10,843 nucleotides of DNA from an uncultured Lachnospiraceae bacterium (lineage in GTDB: Bacteria; Bacillota; Clostridia; Lachnospirales; Lachnospiraceae): positions 1 through 10,843 of the forward strand of contig CAMTBF010000078.1 in NCBI GenBank assembly GCA_947068385.1. The letters run 5' to 3'. Positions 1-7,169 of the stretch are shown in pieces. Under the pieces are notes generated by a model, which was given only the letters and a program-made list of their open reading frames with translations, did not search any database and was not told the DNA's origin. Numbering within the stretch: the first letter of the stretch is position 1; each line of letters begins with the position of its first letter. The position numbers and the translations under genes were made by a program.

Positions 1-1
1 C

Positions 2-1045
2 GAGCTCCTGAAGAGGACGCCTTCGGCTTTCCTGGGCTCCTGCCGCTACAAGCTGCCGGAGATCCATGAGAACCCGGAGATCTACGAGAAGCTGTTCGAA
101 ATCATGGACAAGCTGCAGATCGAGGCCTTCATCTACATCGGCGGCAACGATTCCATGGACACCATCAAGAAGCTGTCCGACTACGCCATCCTGAAGGGCC
201 ATTCCCAGAAGTTCCTGGGCGTGCCCAAGACCATCGACAACGACCTGGCCCTGACAGACCACACGCCCGGCTTCGGAAGCGCCGCCAAGTACATCGCCGC
301 TTCCACCAAGGAAGTCATCCGTGACGCCCTGGGCCTGAACTACAAGAAGGACTCCATCACCATCATCGAGGTCATGGGACGCAACGCGGGATGGCTCACA
401 GGCGCAACCGCCCTGGCCAAGACCGAGGAGTGCGAAGGCCCTGATGCCATCTACCTGCCTGAGGCTGTGTTCGATATCGACAAGTTCCTGAAGAATACCA
501 AGGAGCTCCTGAAGAAGAAGAATTCCGTAGTCATCGCCGTATCCGAGGGCATCAAGGTGGAGGACGGCAGATACGTATGCGAGCTGGGCGGCGGCTCAGA
601 GTATGTGGATGCCTTCGGCCACAAGCAGCTCCAGGGGACGGCAGCCTATCTGGCTAACTTCTTGGGCGCGGAGATCGGCTGCAAGACCCGCAGCATCGAG
701 TTCTCCACCCTGCAGAGGAGCGCTTCCCATATGGCTTCCCGCGTGGACGTGGACGAGGCCTTCATGGTAGGCGGCGCTGCGGTAAAGGCGGCGGATGAGG
801 GCGACACCGGCAAGATGGTGGTCATCGACCGCGTCTCCGACGATCCTTACCAGAGCGCAGCAGGCATCTACGATGTGCACAGGATCGCCAACCACGAGAA
901 GCTGGTTCCCCGCAACTGGATGAACAGGGAGGGCAACTACGTGACCCAGGAGTTCATCGATTACATCGAGCCCCTGATCCACGGCGACTACCAGCCGTTC
1001 ATGGTCAACGGTCTGCCGCAGCATCTGGTGCTGAAGAGAAAATGA
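2..1045 (+). CDS. pfp: 6-phosphofructokinase, predicted pyrophosphate-dependent (5' truncated)
   Basis: This enzyme phosphorylates fructose 6-phosphate to fructose 1,6-bisphosphate in cytoplasmic glycolysis. The reading frame is open from base 2, so the gene starts outside the window; 347 residues are visible and the N-terminal glycine-rich donor loop is missing. The donor motif GGNDS lies near bases 140-154 and PKTIDND near 224-244, where the TIDND Asp is the family catalytic base; MGRNAGW lies near 374-394. In family knowledge, Asp after GGD/N (E. coli position 104) together with Lys before TIDND (position 124) marks PPi-dependent enzymes, whereas ATP enzymes have Gly at both. Both PPi markers are seen here, so a reversible PPi-linked enzyme is inferred. 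The gene ends with TGA at 1043-1045 and is followed by an intrinsic terminator. Kinase family identity is near certain; donor preference is a strong prediction. Confidence 0.95.
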   Translation, partial: ELLKRTPSAFLGSCRYKLPEIHENPEIYEKLFEIMDKLQIEAFIYIGGNDSMDTIKKLSDYAILKGHSQKFLGVPKTIDNDLALTDHTPGFGSAAKYIAASTKEVIRDALGLNYKKDSITIIEVMGRNAGWLTGATALAKTEECEGPDAIYLPEAVFDIDKFLKNTKELLKKKNSVVIAVSEGIKVEDGRYVCELGGGSEYVDAFGHKQLQGTAAYLANFLGAEIGCKTRSIEFSTLQRSASHMASRVDVDEAFMVGGAAVKAADEGDTGKMVVIDRVSDDPYQSAAGIYDVHRIANHEKLVPRNWMNREGNYVTQEFIDYIEPLIHGDYQPFMVNGLPQHLVLKRK

Positions 1046-1062
1046 TAGATGAATAAGGGAAA

Positions 1063-1108
1063 GGGGCTGTGGAACGGCTGAGCGTCAGCTGTGAGACAGC
1101 TCCTTTTT
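1063..1108 (+). terminator. Intrinsic terminator after the phosphofructokinase gene
   Basis: An outer 8-bp stem (1063-1070 with 1096-1103, one G-U pair) encloses an inner 8-bp stem (1074-1081 with 1085-1092, loop GCG, one G-U pair), separated by a 3x3 internal loop. Five T residues (1104-1108) follow directly. The distal half can alternatively fold as AGCTGT-GAG-ACAGCT. Position just after the stop codon fits factor-independent termination. Confidence 0.85.
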
Positions 1109-1126
1109 GAACATGGGGCCAAGGAG

Positions 1127-1155
1127 GCATTGAGCCATTTCCCGAAGCATATACT
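1127..1155 (+). promoter_or_regulatory. Weak candidate promoter for the polysaccharide deacetylase gene
   Basis: TATACT at 1150-1155 matches 5 of 6 bases of the sigma-A -10 consensus and lies between the upstream terminator and the deacetylase start. The -35 is poor: GCATTG at the 17-base spacing, or TTGAGC at 1130-1135 with a spacing of only 14. It is proposed mainly because the preceding terminator implies a new transcript. Confidence 0.3.
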
Positions 1156-1188
1156 GCATTGAGAGGATGACGAGGGCAGGGGTCTCAA

Positions 1189-1890
1189 ATGAAAAAAATG
1201 ACAACGGCAATCCTGCTGTTTGACTTGATGGCAGGGATGCTTTTTTTAGGCCTTTATGGCCTGCGCGGCAGGGCGGTGGCCACGGACAGCGGCATTGTCC
1301 AGGTGGAGGGGGAAGAGCGGCTGGAGGAGGCGGACGTGAAGAAGATCGCCATCACCTTTGACGACGGGCCGCACCCCAGCTATACGGCCCAGCTTTTGGA
1401 CGGGCTGAAGGAGCGGGGGATACATGCCACCTTTTTCGTCACCGGGGAGCATGCGGAACTGCATCCTGATGTGATCGAAAGGATGTTCGACGAGGGCCAT
1501 CTGATCGGCAACCATACATACAGCCACATCCAGCTGACGAAGAGCAACCGGGAGAAGTTCCGGGATGAGCTGATCAAGACAAATGAGATATTGAAGGAGA
1601 TCACAGGGGAGGAAGTGCAGTACGTGCGGCCTCCCTATGGTTCCTGGGACAAGAGCTTCGAGAAGGAGCTGAACATGTTCCCGGTGCTCTGGACGGTGGA
1701 TCCCCTGGACTGGAGCTCCCGGAACGTGGGGCGGATCACGGAGAAGATCATCAGCAAGACCGGGGAGAATGACATCATCCTGATGCATGATTACTATGAC
1801 ACATCGGTGACCGCCGCGCTGAAGGCCATCGACGAGCTGCTGGAGGAGGGGTATACCTTTGTGACGGTGGAGGAGATATTGTTCGACTGA
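1189..1890 (+). CDS. Membrane-anchored NodB-domain polysaccharide deacetylase
   Basis: A 233-residue carbohydrate esterase family 4 protein, predicted to remove acetyl groups from N-acetylated (peptidoglycan-type) or O-acetylated glycans at the outer cell surface. Residues 5-24 form one hydrophobic segment after a short Lys-containing N-terminus, reading as a signal anchor or uncleaved signal peptide. The NodB motifs are all present in order: TFDDGP (56-61, catalytic base and metal Asp), HTYSH (109-113, two metal His), RPPYG (147-151), DPLDWS (171-176) and LMHD (198-201, catalytic His). It is therefore predicted to be an active metal-dependent enzyme. An in-frame TGA at 1168-1170 limits how far upstream it can start; ATG 1189 follows a weak GCAGGGG-like site. 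It is compact, with only a short linker and no cell-wall binding repeats. The substrate cannot be told from sequence; B. subtilis PdaA/PdaB-like or chitin-oligosaccharide roles are alternatives. Confidence 0.93.
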   Translation: MKKMTTAILLFDLMAGMLFLGLYGLRGRAVATDSGIVQVEGEERLEEADVKKIAITFDDGPHPSYTAQLLDGLKERGIHATFFVTGEHAELHPDVIERMFDEGHLIGNHTYSHIQLTKSNREKFRDELIKTNEILKEITGEEVQYVRPPYGSWDKSFEKELNMFPVLWTVDPLDWSSRNVGRITEKIISKTGENDIILMHDYYDTSVTAALKAIDELLEEGYTFVTVEEILFD

Positions 1891-1905
1891 AAATATGGCG
1901 CGGAG

Positions 1906-1954
1906 GGCCGTGCCCGAGGAGGCCAGGCGGCAGAACGGCCGACAGGATATTTTT
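1906..1954 (+). terminator. Possible weak terminator after the deacetylase gene
   Basis: GGCCGT (1906-1911) pairs perfectly with ACGGCC (1935-1940), and a further GCC/GGC pairing inside has a 3-base bulge. A run of five T (1950-1954) lies nine bases beyond the stem, too far for a canonical intrinsic terminator. Termination here is plausible because a promoter follows at once, but the structure is weak. Confidence 0.3.
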
Positions 1955-1959
1955 CGGGC

Positions 1960-1988
1960 TTGATAGGACGGAAGAAAAATGGTAGCAT
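1960..1988 (+). promoter_or_regulatory. Sigma-A type promoter for the alpha-mannosidase gene
   Basis: TTGATA (1960-1965, 5 of 6 to TTGACA) is followed by exactly 17 bases and TAGCAT (1983-1988, 4 of 6 to TATAAT). TGG directly before the -10 provides an extended TGn element. Transcription would start near 1995, about 40 bases before the coding start. Confidence 0.65.
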
Positions 1989-2003
1989 ATGAGGTATCAA
2001 AGA

Positions 2004-2016
2004 AAGCCCATGGCTT
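2004..2016. repeat. Short inverted repeat in the mannosidase leader
   Basis: AAGCC-CAT-GGCTT is a perfect 5-bp inverted repeat with a 3-base centre, just downstream of the predicted transcription start and 6 bases before the AAGGAGA ribosome binding site (2022-2028). It could be a regulator half-site pair or only chance; no known operator consensus is matched. Confidence 0.3.
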
Positions 2017-2034
2017 ATTAGAAGGAGAGACTGT

Positions 2035-4827
2035 ATGAAGACAGTAGTACATATCATTTCCCATTCTCACTGGGACAGGGAATGGTACATGGCGTTTGAG
2101 CAGCACAGGATAAAGCTGGTGGACCTGATCGACCAGAGCATGGAGCTGTTTGAAAAGGATGCAGCTTTCAGGAGCTTCCACCTGGACGGGCAGACCATCG
2201 TGATCGACGACTATCTGGAGATCAAGCCCCAGAACAGGGAAAGGCTGAAAAGGCATGTCAGGGAAGGGCGGTTTTCGGCCGGCCCCTGGTACATCCTGCA
2301 GGACGAGTTCCTGACCAGCGGGGAGGCCAACGTGCGCAACCTCCTGGTGGGAAGGCAGGAGGCGCTGGAATACGGAGGGCTCTGCCCCGTGGGCTATTTC
2401 CCGGATGCCTTCGGCAATGCGGGACAGATGCCCCAGCTTTTGAAGCAGGCAGGGATGAAGGCGATCGTGTTCGGGCGCGGCGTGAAGCCGGTGGGCTTCA
2501 ACAACGAGGTACAGGGCGGCGATTACGAATCCATGTACTCGGAAATGATGTGGGAATCCCCGGACGGCAGCGCCCTTCCCGGCATCCTTTTCGCCAACTG
2601 GTACAGCAACGGGATAGAGATCCCCGTGGAGGAGGAAGCGGCCCGGGCATACTGGGAGGAAAAGCTGGCCAGCGCGCGGCAGTTTGCGGGAACCAGGCAC
2701 CTGCTGTTCATGAACGGCTGCGACCACCAGCCGGTGCAGAGAGACCTGGGAGCCGCCCTGGAGACGGCCAGGAGGCTCTATCCGGACATAGAGTTCGTCC
2801 ACTCGGACTTTGATGCATACGTGGACGCGGTGGGCCGGGAGCTGGAGCATGTCTCCACGGTGCGCGGGGAGCTGACCAGCCAGGAGACGGACGGCCGTTT
2901 TACTTTAGTCAATACCACGTCCTCCCACATTCCGCTGAAGCAGATGAACCGGGTCTGCGAGAACGCCCTGGAAAAAGAGGCGGAGCCCATGGCGGCGCTG
3001 GCTTCCCTGTGGGGAAAGGAGTATCCGGAGGAGCTCCTGCGCTACAGCTGGAAGACGCTGATGCAGAACCATCCCCATGACAGCATCTGCGGCTGCAGCG
3101 TGGATCCGGTGAACGCGGAGATCAGGACCCGCTTCGACAAGAGCCGCCAGGTGGCGGAGGCGCTGTTTGCGGACAGCTGCGCCTGGATGGCTGACCGCAT
3201 CGACACCAAAGCGCTGGGGGCGGAAAAGAAGATATATCCCATTGTGGTGTTCAATACCACCGGCTGGAACCGCAGCGGCATGGTGGAGGCCGTGGTGGAT
3301 TTCGAGAGGAGCTATGGCGGATGGCTCACCAGGCAGCATGGGGAAATGGAGCGGCTGCAGCTTCCCGAGCTGGTGCTGAAGGACGCGGCGGGGAACAGGG
3401 TACCTGCCGGCATCCGGGATATGGGCGCGCGGTTCGGCTATGAGCTTCCCGACGACAGGTTCCGCCAGCCATATATGGCCAGGCAGCTCAAAGTGGCCTT
3501 TGAGGCGGAGGACGTGCCCGCGTTCGGATATTGCACCTGGTACCTGGAGGAGGCGGACGCCGCCATGGAAGCCGCCATAGAAGCGGGGGCTGCGGAAGGA
3601 GGACATTCCCTGACGCCTGCGGACAGGGTGATGGAGAACGAGTTCCTCCGGGTGGAGATCCACGGGGACGGCAGCTATTCCCTGACGGAAAAGGAGAGCG
3701 GGAAGCGCTATCCCCATATCGGCTGGTATCAGGAGTGCGGGGATATCGGCAACGAGTATATCTTCATACAGGATTCCGGCAAGGAGGAGATTACCACGAA
3801 AGGGACAGAGGCCCGGATCGAGCTGATCGAGGATGAAGCGTACCGCTGCACCTACCGGATGGAACACAGGCTGCAGGTGCCTGCCAGCGCGGAGGAGCTG
3901 CTGGAGAGGGAGCGCCGCCAGTGCGTGGGGCTGTACGAGCGGAAGGCCGGGCGGAGCAGTGAGCTTGTGGAGCTTGCCATCACCACGCTTCTGCGGCTGG
4001 AGCGCAGCGCGAGGGGGCTCAAGGTGGAGACCACCATCCACAATACGGCGAAGGACCACAGGATACGGGTGATGGTCCCCACCGGCCTGCAGACGGACAG
4101 GCATTTCGCGGACTCTACCTTCGAGGTGGTGGAGCGCCCCAACCGACACGGCAAGGCATGGCAGAACCCCAGCGGCTGCGAGCACCAGCAGAACTTCGTG
4201 GCCATGGATGACGGAAAGGACGGCATATTGGTGGCGAACTTCGGCCTGTATGAGTATGAGGTGCTGCCGGATGCGGACAATGCCATGGCGGTGACCCTGC
4301 TGCGCTGCACCGGAGAGATGGGCGACTGGGGCGATTTCCCCACGCCTGCGGCACAGCTTCCCGGGACGCATACCGTGGCATACGAGATCGTCCCTTATAA
4401 AAAAGAGAAGATCACGGCGGCATTTACGGAAGGCCACCTCTTCCAGACGAAGCTGGCGGCGGTGAGCCTGGCGTCAAAGCGCGGCTACCTGAGGGATGCG
4501 GCCGGATGCATGGAAGACATGGGCGGAAAGACATTGCCGCCGAGAGATGGCTTCTTCAGATGGAGCGGAGAAGGGCTGAACCTGACGGGATTCAAGAAAA
4601 AGGACGGGGCCAGGGACATCATCGTCCGCTTCGTGAACGAGACGAAGGAAGCCGTAGAGCTGATTATGGACAGGCAGGCATGGTTCGGTGAAGTATATCA
4701 CAGCAACGTAATCGAAGAAAGGCTCCAGGCGGCAGCCCCGGGAGAGGACGGAAGCTATCGCATGACGGTGAAGCCCTTTGAGATATTTACAGTGGGCATC
4801 GTCCCTGACGGCAGATGGAAGGGCTGA
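2035..4827 (+). CDS. Glycoside hydrolase family 38 alpha-mannosidase
   Basis: A 930-residue retaining, zinc-dependent alpha-mannosidase, with no signal peptide and so predicted to be cytoplasmic, acting on imported manno-oligosaccharides or trimmed N-glycans. HSHWDREWY (10-18) supplies metal ligands His12 and Asp14. YFPDAFGNAGQ (121-131) contains the nucleophile Asp124. NGCDHQP lies at 227-233, and NHPHDSICGC (345-354) aligns with the HHDAITG motif of eukaryotic family members, giving His348 as the last metal ligand. The order is catalytic barrel (about 4-280), three-helix middle domain (about 285-375) and beta-rich C-terminal domains (about 400-925). The length matches bacterial GH38 enzymes such as the streptococcal alpha-1,3-mannosidase and E. 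coli mannosylglycerate hydrolase; the linkage cannot be told apart by sequence. The start at ATG 2035 has AAGGAGA 6 bases upstream. No transporter or other glycosidase gene is adjacent. Confidence 0.96.
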   Translation: MKTVVHIISHSHWDREWYMAFEQHRIKLVDLIDQSMELFEKDAAFRSFHLDGQTIVIDDYLEIKPQNRERLKRHVREGRFSAGPWYILQDEFLTSGEANVRNLLVGRQEALEYGGLCPVGYFPDAFGNAGQMPQLLKQAGMKAIVFGRGVKPVGFNNEVQGGDYESMYSEMMWESPDGSALPGILFANWYSNGIEIPVEEEAARAYWEEKLASARQFAGTRHLLFMNGCDHQPVQRDLGAALETARRLYPDIEFVHSDFDAYVDAVGRELEHVSTVRGELTSQETDGRFTLVNTTSSHIPLKQMNRVCENALEKEAEPMAALASLWGKEYPEELLRYSWKTLMQNHPHDSICGCSVDPVNAEIRTRFDKSRQVAEALFADSCAWMADRIDTKALGAEKKIYPIVVFNTTGWNRSGMVEAVVDFERSYGGWLTRQHGEMERLQLPELVLKDAAGNRVPAGIRDMGARFGYELPDDRFRQPYMARQLKVAFEAEDVPAFGYCTWYLEEADAAMEAAIEAGAAEGGHSLTPADRVMENEFLRVEIHGDGSYSLTEKESGKRYPHIGWYQECGDIGNEYIFIQDSGKEEITTKGTEARIELIEDEAYRCTYRMEHRLQVPASAEELLERERRQCVGLYERKAGRSSELVELAITTLLRLERSARGLKVETTIHNTAKDHRIRVMVPTGLQTDRHFADSTFEVVERPNRHGKAWQNPSGCEHQQNFVAMDDGKDGILVANFGLYEYEVLPDADNAMAVTLLRCTGEMGDWGDFPTPAAQLPGTHTVAYEIVPYKKEKITAAFTEGHLFQTKLAAVSLASKRGYLRDAAGCMEDMGGKTLPPRDGFFRWSGEGLNLTGFKKKDGARDIIVRFVNETKEAVELIMDRQAWFGEVYHSNVIEERLQAAAPGEDGSYRMTVKPFEIFTVGIVPDGRWKG

Positions 4828-4856
4828 TGCCGCAAAAGGTCCGGCGCTCTGAAGGC

Positions 4857-4884
4857 CCGGGCTCCGGTGGAAGCCGGAGCCTGG
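4857..4884. terminator. GC-rich hairpin between convergent genes
   Basis: An 11-bp stem (4857-4867 with 4874-4884, one G-T pair) with a 6-base loop TGGAAG lies between the mannosidase stop (4827) and the stop of the opposing helicase gene (4896). Neither strand has a T-run at the stem end, so it is not a canonical intrinsic terminator. Its position suggests a shared 3'-end structure that limits read-through or protects mRNA ends in both directions. Confidence 0.5.
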
Positions 4885-4895
4885 CATTGAGGGCG

Positions 4896-6965
4896 CTACA
4901 TGTTCTGCCGCCTGTGGTAGCGCCTGCGGTGGGGCGTGTTCTTCCGGCTCTTGTCCGGAGCTGCCCCCTGGGATTTCCTGTCGCCCCGTTTCCTGGCGGA
5001 CAGCGCCGCAATGGACTTGCCCTCCTGCCTTGCCAGGGCGAAGCAGCTGTCACAGACGCCGAAGGACGTCTCTAAGGACAGAGGGGCTCCGCAGACCTGG
5101 CACTTGCGGATGTACATCTTCTTGTCCTTGGAAAGGCACCGCATGATGGTGTCCTCCGTCCTGGCCCGCTCCCTGTCCAGACGGGCCAGATCCACATCCT
5201 TGCCCATCCGCACCGAAAACTGGTAATAGAGGTCCAGCAGCTTATAGAAGGTCTCATAGCGCATCAGCCCCGTATCGGAGCACATGATCAGCGCCGGGAA
5301 GTGCAGGGACACGTCCGCCGTATAGGTCTTGCAGTAATACAGCCACAGGGCCACCACGTCCCGGTTCCTGGTATCGATGGAACAGGTCAGCATGCGGTAG
5401 AGCATGTGCTTGTCCTCGAATCCGTCGATCTCCTTCCTGTCCCTGTAGGCCCGCTCATATAAAAACAGTACCTCCTCGATGCTGATCTTCTCAAAGGGCG
5501 GCTCTATCTCCACGGATTTCCAGATCTTCATCACCGCGTCCAGGGGCTCGTCCATGTCCAGGAGCACCTGGGGGAAGCCCAGGCTGACGTGGTCCACCTT
5601 GGGCTCTTCCTCGTAAAAACGCTCCCGGATAAACGCCAGGCCCTCTTCCCCCACCGCGTTCACATACCCGGTGTCATAGAGCCCGAAACGCCCCGCTCGT
5701 CCCGCGATCTGGCGGATTTCCGAGGTCATCAGGGGGCGGGTCTGCTTGCCGTCGAACTTGCTGGTCTGCACGAAGACGATGCGCCGCACCGGAAGGTTCA
5801 GCCCCATGCCGATGGCGTCCGTGGACACCACGATGCGGGTCTTGCCCTCCGCGAAGATCTGGATCTGCCTGCGCCGGATCTCAGGGGGGAGGCTTCCGTA
5901 GATGACGCTGACCTGGATGCCGCTGCGCTCCAGCCGTCCGGCGATGTCCAGCACCATCCTCTTGGTAAAGACGATCAGGGCGTCCCCTTCCCGCACGTCG
6001 TCCGGGAAGGAGAAGGGCACATCCTCGCAGAGCAGCCTGGTCTTGCGCTCATATCTGTGGACTTCGAAGGTGTCGCCGCACAGCGCGATCAAATGGGTGA
6101 CCACCTCCTCCGCCGAGGGGCTCAGGCACACATGGACTTCCGCCGCCTGGACGCCCAGGATGGCCCTGGTCCAGGAGTGGCCCCTGTCGGAATCGGCAAT
6201 CATCTGCGCCTCGTCGATGACGGCCACGTCGTACCTCTGGTCCAGGTCCAGCATCTCCACCGTGGAGGAAATGATGCGGCTGTCCTCCTCATAGATGCGC
6301 TCCTCCCCCGTGAGCATGGTGCAGGGGATTGAGGCATCCTTCATCTTCTCATAGACCTCCAGGGCCAGCAGCCTTAAGGGGCCCAGGTAGACGCCGTTTT
6401 CCGCCTCCTTCAGCCGCTCCAGGGCCTGATAGGTCTTGCCGCAGTTGGTGGGGCCTATGTGGAGGACGAACCGCCTGGACATCTCCAGGGCCTTCGGGAA
6501 CTCCGTCTCCGGCCTGGTGGGCACCAGGTCGATGATCTGGCCCCGCAGCTCCACGTTCACGTATTGGCCCAAAATGGAGCGCAGGCTCTTCTGGCAGATG
6601 TCGAAGGTCTGTTCCCCACGCAGGAATTCCAGGAGCTTCGCGGTCACCAGCTCCTGCTCCTCGGGCTTCAGGCTGGCCACGTCCAGGCGCGCCAGCTCGC
6701 CTACGATGAGGTCGCGGATCTTCATGATGGCGATCTGGTTGTTCTCCCGGAAAGCGAAATAGGCCAGGTTGCGCAGCTGCCTGTGGAATTCCTCCAGGTG
6801 GGCCTGGCTCACCTTCCCTTCCTTTGACCGCTTCAGCTCTGCCAGCAGTCGGTCAAGGCGCTCCACATATGTCTTCTTTCCCTCATTGTTCTTCTTTTTC
6901 AGAGATTTGGCGCAGTCCTTGTACTGGGAAAAGTAGAACTGCGACAGTTTTTCTTTCTGTATCAT
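4896..6965 (-). CDS. SUV3-like ATP-dependent RNA helicase with C-terminal zinc-ribbon-like motif
   Basis: A 689-residue superfamily 2 helicase resembling the mitochondrial degradosome helicase SUV3 (SUPV3L1) more than bacterial DEAD-box proteins. Visible signatures are Walker A GPTNCGKT (171-178; SUV3 has GPTNSGKT), YLGPLRLLALEVYEKM (193-208), a TGEE motif (219-222), Walker B VIDEAQ (249-254) followed by the SUV3-like RGHSWTRAILG (261-271) and EVHVC, and motif VI QIAGRAGRFG (419-428). An all-helical N-terminal region of about 160 residues precedes the core. The C-terminus carries Cys622-x2-Cys625-x12-Cys638-x2-Cys641, which looks like a zinc ribbon, then a strongly basic tail (658-687) suited to nucleic-acid binding. 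A role unwinding RNA during decay or maturation is inferred from the family. The gene is monocistronic on this strand: its own promoter lies divergent to a UvrD-like gene and it converges with the mannosidase. The start is the only in-frame ATG near the site; the best Shine-Dalgarno is unusually far away. Confidence 0.9.
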   Translation of the reverse strand: MIQKEKLSQFYFSQYKDCAKSLKKKNNEGKKTYVERLDRLLAELKRSKEGKVSQAHLEEFHRQLRNLAYFAFRENNQIAIMKIRDLIVGELARLDVASLKPEEQELVTAKLLEFLRGEQTFDICQKSLRSILGQYVNVELRGQIIDLVPTRPETEFPKALEMSRRFVLHIGPTNCGKTYQALERLKEAENGVYLGPLRLLALEVYEKMKDASIPCTMLTGEERIYEEDSRIISSTVEMLDLDQRYDVAVIDEAQMIADSDRGHSWTRAILGVQAAEVHVCLSPSAEEVVTHLIALCGDTFEVHRYERKTRLLCEDVPFSFPDDVREGDALIVFTKRMVLDIAGRLERSGIQVSVIYGSLPPEIRRRQIQIFAEGKTRIVVSTDAIGMGLNLPVRRIVFVQTSKFDGKQTRPLMTSEIRQIAGRAGRFGLYDTGYVNAVGEEGLAFIRERFYEEEPKVDHVSLGFPQVLLDMDEPLDAVMKIWKSVEIEPPFEKISIEEVLFLYERAYRDRKEIDGFEDKHMLYRMLTCSIDTRNRDVVALWLYYCKTYTADVSLHFPALIMCSDTGLMRYETFYKLLDLYYQFSVRMGKDVDLARLDRERARTEDTIMRCLSKDKKMYIRKCQVCGAPLSLETSFGVCDSCFALARQEGKSIAALSARKRGDRKSQGAAPDKSRKNTPHRRRYHRRQNM

Positions 6966-6991
6966 CTGATCGTCCCGTATCGGCCCTGGGG

Positions 6992-6999
6992 CCTCCTTT
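6992..6999 (-). promoter_or_regulatory. Strong Shine-Dalgarno unusually far from the helicase start
   Basis: On the minus strand AAAGGAGG occurs here, but 26 bases separate it from the ATG at 6965 and no ATG, GTG or TTG lies between. A small GGCC-CCAG-GGCC hairpin begins within the site. Only a weak GGGA lies close to the ATG. Either the hairpin shortens the effective distance, or initiation uses a nonstandard codon in the open frame upstream. Confidence 0.4.
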
Positions 7000-7032
7000 G
7001 CTGTACTGTCTGAGTGTATCCATGTCTGAATT

Positions 7033-7061
7033 AGTATAGCATAAAACAGCGGTTTGGGGAA
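7033..7061 (-). promoter_or_regulatory. Extended -10 promoter for the SUV3-like helicase gene
   Basis: Read on the minus strand, TATACT (complement of 7033-7038, 5 of 6) is preceded by TGC, an extended -10. At the 17-base spacing the -35 is TTCCCC (7056-7061), only 3 of 6, which an extended -10 can tolerate. The predicted RNA starts about 60 bases before the ATG. Confidence 0.55.
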
Positions 7062-7069
7062 GCATAAAA
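7038..7069. repeat. Direct repeat AGCATAAAA in the helicase divergent region
   Basis: The 9-mer AGCATAAAA occurs at 7038-7046 and again at 7061-7069, with starts 23 bases apart (about two helical turns). The two copies flank the -10 and -35 of the minus-strand promoter. They may be two binding sites for one regulator, or AT-rich chance. Confidence 0.35.
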
Positions 7070-7084
7070 TCCAGGCATAGAATC

Positions 7085-7108
7085 CGGAAAGGAAAACGGA
7101 AAGGAAAA
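7085..7108 (+). repeat. Two tandem copies of a 12-base purine-rich unit
   Basis: CGGAAAGGAAAA occurs twice with no gap (7085-7096 and 7097-7108), ending two bases before the -35 of the rightward promoter. The A-tracts sit where an UP element or curved DNA would contact the RNA polymerase alpha subunits. The identity of the copies suggests a recent duplication. Confidence 0.6.
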
Positions 7109-7110
7109 CA

Positions 7111-7138
7111 TTGACATTATGGGAGAAAATGCTAAATT
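7111..7138 (+). promoter_or_regulatory. Promoter for the UvrD/PcrA-like helicase gene
   Basis: A perfect -35 TTGACA (7111-7116) is followed by 16 bases and TAAATT (7133-7138, 4 of 6), with TGC just before it as an extended -10. Transcription would start near 7145, 25 bases before the coding start; AAGGAG lies at 7154-7159. Confidence 0.7.
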
Positions 7139-7169
7139 AGAGATATAAAACATAAGGAGCCCGCGCCCC

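Noticed and set aside
1121..1162. An AAGGAGG site followed by a possible 10-codon leader peptide starting at TTG 1130
   Set aside because: Only two bases separate the site from the TTG, too close for initiation, and no attenuator-like structure follows. It is probably a chance purine run.
1246..2850. A 534-codon open frame on the minus strand opposite the deacetylase and mannosidase genes
   Set aside because: It is rich in His, Pro, Leu and Arg with no recognisable domain, and lies antisense to two genes with full catalytic motifs. High third-position GC creates such shadow frames.
2905..4437. A 510-codon minus-strand frame inside the mannosidase gene
   Set aside because: It has the same antisense composition artefact, no motif and no ribosome site; the plus-strand GH38 protein is unambiguous.
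5589..6332. A 247-codon plus-strand frame opposite the SUV3-like gene
   Set aside because: It is an antisense shadow without recognisable domains; the minus-strand protein has complete helicase motifs.
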